The position numbers and the translations under genes were made by a program. From Neodiprion pinetum (lineage: Eukaryota; Arthropoda; Insecta; Hymenoptera; Diprionidae): DNA of 64,000 nucleotides. Location: assembly GCF_021155775.2 (NCBI RefSeq), contig NC_060233.1, positions 8,744,782 to 8,808,781 on the forward strand, read 5' to 3'. Within the stretch, counting starts at the first letter, position 1; each line of letters starts with the position of its first letter. Positions 11,511 to 24,200 of the stretch are shown here, piece by piece. The notes beneath the pieces were generated by a model. The model saw only the letters and a program-made list of their open reading frames with translations. It did no database searches and was not told the origin of the DNA.

Positions 11511-14500
11511 CGTAACGTACACATAAATTTGAAGATTTACTTACACCACCTTACTCCCTGTATATACATGTATACATATGTTTATACTGTGTACATTGTA
11601 CGTATACAACGGTTTCCAATTATCTTTGAGATCACTTAGACGCTCTCACCGACGGATTAGTTGATCCGCGTCTGATTCGGCCGGCACTCGACTAGATGGA
11701 AAATTCTCACGAACAAGACGAGGCGGACGGTTAATTGTTGAAACTTTTTAATCGTCAATTGCAAGTGTAGAAACGCATTGAAGATGACAACGTAAGCCGA
11801 TATCGTTGTGTCTGCACATACGGATAGTATACGTTGTGTCTGTCGGAGCTTAAGATTTCGTCATTCAAACGAGGATTCAGGAGGATCCTGGAGCAATGTA
11901 TGTATTACACCGGCTACGTATAACGTGGAAATTCACTTTAGTCGGCAGCTAAATCGTTTTATATGTATATGTACCTTGAGTCTCGCTTTATGTATACATA
12001 TAATACACACATACACACACGCCTGTATTCGTCGCGGTAAGCCGATTTTCTCTCGACTGTTAGACGATCGCACGGCGTGTCTCTTTCTATACAATGTACA
12101 ATAATATCTCATTGTCGAATTACGATTTACATTTTACATTAATTAATATACCTATGTCGGAAAATATGATGATTAATTTAATGACTGCCGCAGTGACACG
12201 GCTAAAACTTTTTTTTCATATGACTCGATACGGTAGTACGATAACAATTTAACAGATTCTAACTATGCCTATTAAGTAAAAATAAAAATAATCGATGCAT
12301 CGATTAATCGAGTACAAAAAAATAAAAAATAAAAAAATAATCGAACACGGCTCGATTGAATCGGTAAAAATTAATCGATCGATCGATTATTTCGAATGTT
12401 TTGTTTTGTTTTTGAAACGGTGCATGTGAAACCAGAATTTCGTAAGTTTCAGTATTCAGTCTTAAGGAGATGCCCTGGTCGATTTCGATGTTGATATATA
12501 TATATCTCCAAATATCGAAGTCCACGTATCTCAAACACAAAAAAATAGCTTAACAGCCCTGTTTCTATACGCGAATTATGAACAAAAACACTCAAATACA
12601 TTTTCACTTGACTCAGAAATGAATAATTCTGCGAATTTATTACGAAGGTTTCGTAGATTCCGTGCAATTTCTTACAGTACACCTGTATAACAACAAGAAC
12701 AACAACAACAACAAAAATAATGCAAATTTCAACGAATATGCGAATGTAATCCCCAAGTGTACATACATGTATGTATATAAATAATATAGACGCAACACGC
12801 GGAAGATAAGGTGAAATTTTCAAGCCCCAACGATTTAACCGCAAGAGACATATTGTTCTGAAAAAAGGAAACTCGAAAACCCTTTCGCGGCAAAGGCGAT
12901 GATCTGCGATCACGGAGCGTATATGCATGCCTACGCACAGGGCGAATCACGGCTCTTCCCCGTTCCCAAGTCGACCGGGATAGATAGGATTTAGTATCCA
13001 GAAGGGTGCGACCTTCGTCCCCCGGCCCTTGTAGGTATGATTTCATTAGGGCCCAACAGAGCTCCGGCTAGTACGGCGAGGTTTCCAGCTCCGGAGAAGA
13101 AAGCCCTCCAACTTCTCTCCTCCGCCCCTTCATCCCTCCATCCCTCCGTCCCTTGCCGCTTTGCCTCCCCCTCATCCGAGATCGGATAATTCGCTAAGAT
13201 TTACCGTCGCGCCGTGCCGCTGTGGTTAGTATGCAGGCCCATATGCCATCTCCGTCGTATCATCCGGCGCTATCGGGGCGAGGTAACACACCCGCCCTGC
13301 CTCCACCCCCTCCGCGACTATAAGGACGTCCGGAGATGACGTAGATACCCGCGGGACACCCACCTGGGAACCGAAACTCGGGGAATAGTAGAGTGTCGCG
13401 ACGGGGAAGGAAGGCCCTTTCATCCTCTTCCCTTCCTCCGTCCCTTCCCCTTTATTTCTTACTTTTTTTCAGTTTTTTTTTTTTTTTTTTTCTTTTTTTT
13501 CTTCCCTCTTCCATTTTTGCCTCGTTTCGACACTCCGCGTGCCGCATGCATCTTGAGAAGCACTTCCTTTCCTGACGCTGGAATTATAGAGGACCTCGGA
13601 CTGATATCGACGACACCGAAAAATCGATTTTATTTGCACGTACCGACGGATACTTTTTTTTTTTTTTTTCTTGAGCTATTTTGGACCAGTGTTTTTCTCA
13701 TTTAATTCCATACGAAAAATACGCTGAGAATTATTATAACCTCAATCTTTTCATACATGTATATTCAAGACAGGAAAACTTGTGCATAATTTTGTACTTT
13801 TAGAAATACTTTTTCTTCTAAAAATACGTAATTGCACTTTCTGAAAACCGCACGTTAATTTTTTCGCTGACATTGCGTGTAAGTATTTACTTATAATTGA
13901 AAATAAAGTCAGCTTTTTACATGTTTATCTCATACGTTTACGAGTTTTGTTTGTACGGAACTTAAAAAAAATAACACAAGATGGCGGAAAGGCTGCGTGC
14001 CAAAAGATACTCCACTAGCGTGGTACAGTAAATAACTGTTTACTCGGTATTTCTGAAACTATTATAACAACTGATAGCGCGTCAATTAGCCTTCACTTTT
14101 CTTACACCGGGTGGGGGGATTTTTTTTTGTATATATATTAGTTTTTGACGAAAAATGATGACAAATAATCGCCAGACGACTCATCAACGTGAGTGCAAGT
14201 CTCGTAGATAGGGACAAATTTAGCCACTAGCGGCGCTACTTGTACCGGCATTCGGTCCCTATATACGAAGGTCATTGAGGCTCGTTTTGGGCCTTACGGA
14301 ACTGCAGTGATCAGTCCTAAATTTGCACGATGCGTCGGCTGATCGTCAGAATCTTTACCTTTGGTTTGATGACGCGTTACGGGTCATTGATTTCCAGGGA
14401 ATATGTGAAAAGAAGTTGGAGGACTCGGGGAAAAGTTACAAGTTTTTTTTTTTTATTTCTTTTCTTTTTCTCCTAAGAAACGAGAAAGAATGAAACTTTC

Positions 14501-15204
14501 CTCCCCGTGAAGAAGAAGCGAAGTTATATTATGAATCATTTTTCTCTTCTCTCACTGCACCTTCAATTCTGTTGAATGGATCGTAAACGGGTTTTTTAAT
14601 CGTACCGAATGATTTGGAGCTTCATTTGTCGAATACTCGATTTGGTACGATTAGTGTACGAATTTCATGGTCAGGGAAAAATCGTAATTAGGTGAGGAAA
14701 GGCGGGGAATTTTTTCCACTACTTTTAATGGTCAGAAAGTTGTTATTTAAGATTGAGAATCATGATGCCGTGTAGTGTAATTTCTTCAGTGAAAGAATTA
14801 AATCCACATTTTGGAGAAACGGTAATAAATTTCTCTCAACTTTGATTTTCAATATTTAATTAATTTACTTCTTATATTGGCATTTTTTTAACGTTTCCGC
14901 ATGTTTGCGGTTGTCATGTCCTGAATTTGGAAAATAAACTGTTTTCACCCATTACCATGATTATAATAGGAGTCGAATAAAAAATCAAATGTTGGATAAC
15001 ATTTGAGATTGTATTAGGTTCGAATATTTGCGATATTTGATAAATTTCGGTCACAAGACGAGGGTCGCATCATATTCTCAAAAATCTTACAGACATATAT
15101 ATTATATATATATATATACTATAATACATTCTTTTCGCTAATACCATTCCTACGATAATTTTCTCTGAAAATTCTCTAACCGGTCGATCATATTTTTGTT
15201 TCAG

Positions 15205-18200
15205 GAAAAACGGCACCATTCTCGAGAGATTTCAGCTCGAGATTTCGAGGCTAGAGTTGTACCCAAAGAATTCGATCCTGATTGACCAGCTTCTCGATCA
15301 CATGGCGACAATGCCGATTCGCCATGTCGGTGAGCGAATGACTTTTTTTTTTTCTAACGTTAATGCGAAAGTCATTTATGTTCTAGAATTTTAACTCTCA
15401 CTCCCCCCCCCCCCCCCCCCCCCCACTCCTACTCCCCGAAATGAAACAAAAAATTCATCCATCCACCTTGAAAATTCACGAGCTAGTGATTCGTTCGAAT
15501 GTTTATTCAAAGCGTTCTGAACTTTGTTGACACTGCAGCGAAAGCTCGATAATTGGTGGGAGGTGTTGTAATTATTTCTACACGTTGTGCAAAGTCTGCA
15601 GTGTTTATAGATCGGGAGTTGACTCAGGATTTATCGTCGAACGAGTAAAAAAGAAGGAGTGAAAGAAAAAAAAAGAAAAAAATAAAATTGCGAAAAATGA
15701 ATCGACGCTAAGGAGAAAAATTGATTACGATAACGGTGTGGGAGCGAGTCGTTGACCAAATTAATTCCCTCGGATCGAGTAGAACGGAGCCGTAAGGGGG
15801 GCGGTGCAATCAATCGCGGTTTAATATTAAATCGATATACACACGTCAGCTACCGGCACTGGTATTTTTTATTTTTTTTTTTTTTATTTTTTTTTTATTT
15901 AACTATTTTTTTTTGTTTATCTTTGTATTACCCACGGTGGCAAGCTAATGTTGTCAATATTGTCCAAGCACGGTAAATAGACTTTTCCCTCCTGTTTCTA
16001 TGGCGCGCTGATACACGGCTAGAACTCTGCAATATGTATACCCTTATTGCTTGCTTGCTCGCTCGGTCGTTCGCAATGGTGTTGGTGGCATAATGTCTCT
16101 CAGCCGGATGAATAAAATTCATACCCGCCGTGCTGATCCATATTGGACAGCCTTTTCGTCAAGCCTCTGGGCCGCCTTTTCAGGGTAATATTTCCAACAC
16201 ACAACCCCTCACTGCACGTTACCTGTGTACCTATATATGTATCGTACAAGGTAAACACATTTTGGTTAACCCTTCGAGTCGGACATAAGTCAACTTTTAT
16301 GACAAAGTAATATTCTGTGTTTTTTGGGATCGCTGATCACGAACCTGATATCAGATTTTGAAAATTTAAGATGGTGGATCCAACCTTGTCGACGAAAATT
16401 TCAACCTTGATTGAGGACTGTCAAAAAAGTCTATTAAAGGGTTTTTGGGGTCGCTGATTGGATTCGCCGTATCGAATTATCAAAATCTTATTTCATATAC
16501 GTCATCAACGACCCCAAACAACTTCTGGGCAGAGTTTTTTCTCCGGATTTGATCGATTTAAAAATTTTCGTACACCGTATTGGATTCGCCGTCTTGAATT
16601 TTTTTCAATCAATTTGTTTCTAACGATAATAATTAAGTATTGAAAACCTATTAGCATACTGTCAGGTATACCAAAAAATCTCAAAGAACTATGTTGAAAA
16701 GTTCAATGTCGTAATAAAAAGTTTGATAAAGAGGAAGAAACGTTTGAGAAAAGGAACATTCGAAATGATCAAACTTCCATTCTTTAGATACGATTATTCT
16801 ACAATGTTGTTTCAATTTGCTTCAATCCATTTCCACTTGTACGTAGTAAAGACGATGCAATTTTTATTCAATATCACCGTCATTGTCATTAATAACATTG
16901 CTGAAGATGTTTCAAACGTTCCGTTCTCATCTGCCAACTTTTGATTCAGACGATAGGGATGAAACGAATTCCTTTCATTGGTCGAAAAGTAAGCTAGGCG
17001 ATGCTGGCGGTAAAGGTAGAAATATATCCGTTACGGTATGGCAGAATATCGGCCAGGAGGGGTAGAAGGATCGAATCATTTCTATGGTAACACCGTCCGT
17101 TTTTCCTCGCGGTCAAGCTCATCGTCCATTTCCATCCTCGATCCTCTCTTCCTCGTCCGAATATCAATATGAAAATCGAGGAAGTAACAAAAGCTCGAAC
17201 TGACATTCGTGCACTTTCGTTTTTTTCCTCTCGTTACAGTTCAAAAGGAGGGTGGAACGCAGCTGAAACTGGTGGTCGAGTATCCGGACGATACGCAAGC
17301 GCTCTTCAAACCCATGAGGTAAGCAGTCTCCATGCTAGTCTGTCCGCATATTGCTGATTGTCCGCTCTGCAACCATTCGGAGAGAAAGAGAGAGAGAGAG
17401 AGAAAAGGAGAGACTTTATTGTTGTAACAAGTTGCACGGAGCACTTTGGGGCTAAGGTGATAATGGCGGCACCTCGACTTCGCGTTATAACCAACCATGC
17501 CTACTTATAATTCAGACAATGGAGGATGTGACGTATCATCTACTTGATGCATCGTCCTGTTATAATTGAGTATGTACCAGGCGTGGCTAGCGGCACGTCT
17601 GCGAGATCAATTCCAAAGTGCCTCTCCTTGGAATTCTCAACCCTAGCAGACGACTTACCGCCATTCAAAGTCTTCTCGTTTCTATCATCTTTTCATTATT
17701 TGCCGAATCTCTACAGTTACATTCTACATTCGCGGATTGCATTTTTTAATACACTTGTTAATTTTTTTTTTTTTTTTTTTAATTTTATTTTCTCCTCACT
17801 CCGCAGCAGAGAACATCTGTCCACAATCACGAAGTGACTCGAAAATTCTTTTCACATTTTTATACGGTTTGATCTTAGATTATCTTTTTTTCCATGGGCT
17901 GCAATTCGACTCTAATTCTTCAACCGTTATAGAGAATTATGGGAAGAAATTTGTACAGTACATTGTTGCGGCAATATACGCGGGGTAAAAAACGGAGAAC
18001 AGTCTGAAACGAGTTTCTTCTTCTTTTTCTCTTTTCTCTTTCTTCGTCACGTAAAAGAAGAAGTAGAAAAATCGTTTGATCGTTGATATCGGAACTAACT
18101 GCGGTGGTTTGCAGTAATGAGTATAATCGGATCCAAGCAATATTATGCTGCATAAAAGGCTGAAAGAAAATGGGAGAGAATCGTCTTTTTCAATTTTCTT

Positions 18201-21200
18201 CTCTTCAATTTTCTTTTTGTTCTTTTCCTCATTCCCATACTTTCGAATAGTAGGCGAACCATTCATTGTTACGGCTTAGCGAAACTATCGTACAAAACGA
18301 GGATATTGTATCTTTTTAAACTTTGGTATTATAAGCGCTTTTACCATATAGGTATAATATACGAGATATATATATATATATATATATGTATATAGGTATA
18401 AGTAACACGAGTAAAAGAAATTTTTTTTTTTCAACATTATATTCGTTAAGTAGTGGAAAAGCGACAGAATTTAAACTTGTAATAAGTTTGGGCAATAACT
18501 TCTTCTTTCTCCACGCTTATACTTCTACTCGGCGCAAAAGTTTTCTCTATACTCTGGCGTTTGCTATAAGTATATATATATATGTGTGTGTGTGTGTGTA
18601 TGTAAGGTATACACATACATATATCGTTTATAGTTCGACTAAAATTGCTGCACTTGCTAGGAAGTTTGAGAAGATTTCTTTTCAGATTTTAATTTTATTT
18701 TACGCTTTTCTTTCTTGCTTTTTCTCGATTATTATATTGCTATATACATTACCGAAACATGTTACTCGAAGTAAATTATTATTACGTACCTTATTCTATG
18801 CGCCCACGCTCAACAACTCACAATTAGTAGGGGGAGAATTTTAGGGGCGAATTCCACCCGCCTCCTAGACGATGGTACAAAAATAGATAACAAAACATGC
18901 CGTTGATTCTTCTCTGAAATTCAGCTGATAATATCTTTATTTGATTATTTAGCAGAACGATATTTAAATATGGTATAAACAAGAGTTTTTAGCGTAGTAA
19001 CAAATACGGAATAGCAAAATTTTGTTTATATTTCTTGGTCAAGCGGTATAGAAGGAAAAGCGTTTCTATTTCCTTGGACTTTCGAGGTATCGTGAATAAC
19101 GTAAATTTCCAAATCGGTATTGCAAGGGGGTTGAGTTGAGAATCGAAACGGCGTGAAATGTCCCATAAATCAATTACCCTCTATTTATATCCGCGATTCG
19201 TTTCCCTTCTGTTCCTTTTCCTCTACCCTGAGGTTTTTCTTTTTTCTTCTTCTTCTTCTTCTTCTTTCGTCGACTTTAACGTCGAGCTTGAAACAACGAC
19301 CGGGAAATTAATCAACTAACCGGCAAAACTTTTCGTCTCCGATTTCTCGGACGCGGAGTGTGCAGGTTGACCAACTTTGGCAAAAGTACAATATCGACAT
19401 ACATACCTAAACCAAAGTTTGATTTTTCTTGGAGATCTTGCTACTTCTTGCGTGATTCTTGCTTCGACGATTCCATCCCCGTCTCTCTTTTTCTCATCCT
19501 GTCGGGATATCCAAACTCGGTGTTTACCCGCCTTGGCTAAATTATCGCTTGTTTGCAAGCAAAACTTTTTCGTACACCTCGGATATTTTCCTCGATTTAT
19601 CGTTCTGTTTTGACGCGTTTCGTGTCGTTTCGATTTTTAGCACACAAGTTCATTCAATTCCATTGTCATTATAGTGCACAGCTATAAAAGTAACTTCCAT
19701 TCGATGTTCAGTTTATAACCATTACAATACGGCATAAAACGCGGATCGTTCAACTTTGACTGGCTACTTTCGGATCGCCAGTTCGTAAATATATCATTTT
19801 ATCCATCCCTCTGTCTTTCATCAATGCTGTATCATTCTTTTATCTTGTTTTCTTTACCGCGTTTGAAAAAAAAAAAGTTAAAGAAACAATCGAAGCGTCA
19901 ACTTTAATCAATAAATCTTGACGCGTATTCTCGTTGCAAAAATTAATCGTCGCGTATGTATAATGCGACTTTTAAAATTTTTGCTATCGCGGTTTTCAAA
20001 ATTTACAATTTATATGAAGAATTACCATTGAATCGAAGTTGCAAAATATGTATGTACAGCCTATACCTACGGTATAATTCATAGATTAACAATAGATTAA
20101 ATTAGACACGCATATATAACGTATTTTAATTGTAGATATTTTTCAGGTCATGCATTTTTCTCGTGTATTCATCTCACTGATTCACGTCTTTTTTTATTTT
20201 TTTTTCTCGTTGTTTTTGTCATTGCTTATTCTTTCGAACCGACTCAGGGAACTGCAGAGTTCGAAGTCAAGAAAGATAAATTATTTGTAAGCGTGACATG
20301 AACAGTTGGTTGATGGAAGGTGGGGGGGGGGAACTTCGATACCTAAATTATGTCAAGGGAAAGGGGACGCGATAAAGACAGAGAGTGAGAGAGAAAGAAA
20401 GGCGAGAGGTCGAGTAATTTATTAAAAGAATAGAGGTTCGGTCAGTCAGAGAACTGTGGGAAAAGTTTTTTCCACCTTTTCTTTTTACTTCTTCTTTCTC
20501 TCCAACGAGTTAAGACGAACTGTGTTTTTCGTTCAGGGATTATCCGAAAATCGGATTTATACTTTTCTTAGCCGAGGAGGGGCAGAATTGCAGATTTTAT
20601 ATATACGATATATATATATATATATTTTATATATATATATACTCAAACTTTGAGAGTCCTTCGCGATCTCAGGGCGCAGTGACCAGGATAATGAATTATT
20701 ATAATGCCTTGATTGCGCGGTCTTCACAAATTTCCCCATCCCGTTTTTCATCGCAGGAGTTCCAAATCATCGAATCGCGAACCAAAACATAACAAATTTT
20801 ACGTCCTAATTTGCTGCTCGAACTTTTTGATCAAAATTTCTTCACCATACGTGACGTAAAGCATGTTAGAAGATCTGGAAAATTTTAAATTGTTTATTTC
20901 AAGTATTGTAAACATATTAAGATTTTCAAACTTGTTGCCTTATTTCACGATATACGGAGAAAAATTTCTAACTGTGGCTACTAACTCTTTTTCACTATTT
21001 GGGCTATTTGTCAGAATGTATGTTGGGTAATTTTTTTTGTTTACAGTCACTCCTACTGTAATTTAATTATAACTCGTGTGGATTTTTTCTCGGGATAGAG
21101 AGTTGTTAAGAATAAACCATATACTGATATCGGATTTATTGAACAGCGCAAACATGAAATAACGATCCTAATTCGGAGGGAGTCACGGACAGTGTAACAA

Positions 21201-24200
21201 ATAAAATTGAACAGGTGAAGTTGATATAAATATTAAACATGCGAATAACACAAGAAATCTGAAGAAACTCGATACTACGAGTACGATGAATGTGGTTTAT
21301 AGCCTTCGACGATGGAATAACAAGATTCAAATTCAAGTATCACGAATAATTGATCCGGCGACTTACAACATATCAAGAAGGGCTCTGTACAATTTACGAC
21401 GAATAACACGCAGAAAATTATTAGGTGGCTTTATTAGCTGCGAAAAATATTGCCGTTGTGTCGAATGATAATTTACCAGAGACGAGCTTCGGTGAAAATC
21501 GTATAATTCTATACAATCCTGGTGCAACAACAAATCGATGCTAGGATATGTTTTAAATTAATAAAACTGTCGTAAACTGAAGAAACTGCAGATTTCATGT
21601 TGCAGTAACGGGAAAATAACAGTATTGACGATTATAATAGACACTAAATAATTGTACTTGTAGCGCATGTTTTTCTTGTAATTTAACCAGTATCTTGTCA
21701 AACGTTACATTTTAACGATTTATGCTAATATCTGACTAGAATTTTCATCCAACCGTGTAAGAAATGAAATTTTTCAAATTATCCTCGAAGGGTTTCAAGT
21801 TCTATCCGCGGAATTCGATTTCCGGTTACTATTTCCGTTTTTTTTCCCCCCCTCCACAGCAGATTGCGACGAAAGAAAGCTTTGCCCGGAAAACTGATGC
21901 TTCTATTTTCCCTTTTTATCCAACCCGGGGGACGGAAGCGTCCGTAAGCCGGTGCCAGCTCACCTTGTATACTGTAACTGTGAAATATTTATGTAATAAG
22001 GTCTATTACCTGACGAGGCGAGCGTCGCGACGTCCTTCCAAGCAGGACCCCCTTCTTCGCTTATACGTACGTATCCTCACGGCCTTACACAACTTGCGGC
22101 TACACAATAACTGTCCAACGTGATGTCGCATTCATCATTCTCCGATGCCACGGGATGCCCTCCACCCCCTTATTCCAGGGACGGGGGCCCAGGTACGACC
22201 CCGTCACGTATGGCGGTAGTAAAAAGATGAATTGCGTTGTTATAACCATCCCTCGACTACAGGAACGAGTGGAAGTTGTTCCGATTCGTCGACGGATGAC
22301 GGGGCGAAAGGTCGTCGTTTTAACGAGAAAAAAGAAAAGTCTTGTTACAACTCTTGTCACGATGCTTTCAGAGAAATTTCTATGCATTCTCTGGTATTAT
22401 ACTGGGAAAATAGTAGACTGCGCAACCGGTGCGGGTGATACCTGTGCAAACGCGTTGTGCGTAGTATTTTTCCTAACCAAGTGCGCAAAATTCGATTTTT
22501 CACACGTGAAATGAGTAAGAAAAATATTACATTACCGCACTAGTGCCGAAATTGAAACGGGATATCTTTTATTCTAGTACGACTAGATATTGTAGTACAA
22601 TTAGAGTTATTCTTATAAAAATGTGGCATTGCTTTGAATCAAATAAATTCAAGCCAAAGAATCTTTCTCAGTGTAAGTTATCTTTTTTTTTTTCTTTATT
22701 ACCTATTTACTAGAATTTTCTAGCAAGTATAATACAGCAAAGGAAATTTTGCTCGACATAGCGGCGACGATAAAAGGTTGGAGATTCTATACTTCAGGGA
22801 CATATCAGTAGGTGGTCGGGTACAGCTAGGAGATTTCCTTTGATAAAGAAGTGCATACGGTGTTCCTTTTATATTTCCACCCCCTCACTCCGTCAATGTA
22901 ATTACTGCTGGTATAGGTGGACGGTGATTATTAATTGGCAATAAATCATGTATACATACGGATGGGTTCCTCCGCGTCTCGTCGATGCCGATGAAATATT
23001 TAACTTGTCCAAGCGGACCGAATCCCATTGATTGGAGTTAACGAAATGGATAAAATTGAAAGTTTTCTTCTCCTCTCTCCTTATATTTCACGGTTTCGGC
23101 TTTTCTCGTCTTCTGCTTACTTAAATCCATACCCTGCACCACCTAAATTTTCTTGATTACAGAATCTTCCGCGAATCGATTACCTACAGCGTCGGTGTTG
23201 TAGGAATTGCGATAAAAAAAAAAGACGAATGAACGAATAAAAATAATAATGTAACGCGACACATGTAGCGCATAATTTTTCCGACCAGATTCTATAGGGA
23301 AATCCGCTTTCTGCTCGTATGAATAGGGTTACCGGTATGAGACGCCTGTGCTTGAATGACTTTCAATATTTTTCCAAAGCTTCGTACTTTTTCACCCTAT
23401 CATTTCACCCTCTTTTCGTGGGTCGGTTCTGCCGAAGAACGGTTTCTTCCTCACTTATGAATAGTTGCGAATCATCTCTCAGTTATACTCGTAAACATCG
23501 TTGATATTTGAATTATTTTTTATTTAGTGGGCAATTTTTTTTTTTGTAATACACTTTTTTTTTATACAAAATGTACAGATAATACTGCTCTTCGCTGGTT
23601 CGGATTGCAATTATATGATCGTGATTAACGAGTTGAGTAATTAATTAGCTCAAGTTCTCTGATTTAATTAGCGCGTCTGGAGTATTTTTTTTTTTTTTTT
23701 TTTTGTTCTCGCTAATCCATCGTCGGAAATGTTTTCCCCGATTTCATAATATCCTTCTGTTTTCTGACTTGAAAGAAAAAAGTGAAGAAAAAAATTTGAA
23801 TCGTAAATCTTTGGAGCGCAGAATCGCAATGAGAAATTATTTAATTAAATTCTGTGTCAGCTATTAAATTAGGCGCAATAACTAGACTTTATACGTACAA
23901 ATGTGTATAATTTTCAGTCTCATCTCTGCACCGCGAGTATGAAAGAAATAAATTTCTCTCTGCGTAATCTAGATACTGACGGTTATAATTATCTGTTCGC
24001 AGGTTTCCAAGAGAGCAGCAAACGCTACCGAATCATTTTTACTTCACCGACTTCGAACGACACAATGCGGAAATCGCCGCCTTCCATTTGGACAGGTAAA
24101 TATGACAATAAAAATAAAACAGAACTCAGCGAATCATTGTACTGTAACAAATGACGTGGCGATGATTTATTACCGATAAAAATGTTGAATCCCGGTTTCG

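Larger units (their letters stand above)
1..15204. other. Non-coding, repeat-rich region upstream of the first visible FAM20C exon
   Basis: I found no exon that can be supported by homology, splice sites and phase together. The stretch holds homopolymer and dinucleotide tracts, two near-full copies and one fragment of a TA-flanked MITE-like family, a fold-back element near 3.6-4.25 kb, and two short dispersed repeat families. A GC-richer block near 12950-13450 breaks the AT-rich background and could be a regulatory region or an unrecognised exon. Because the first visible FAM20C exon starts in mid-codon, part of this region may be the 5' intron of that gene. Open frames here of up to about 159 codons look like chance. 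Confidence 0.6.

Noticed and set aside
12449..12928. Minus-strand open frame of 159 codons
   Set aside because: AT-rich hydrophobic composition with low-complexity stretches; no conserved motif.
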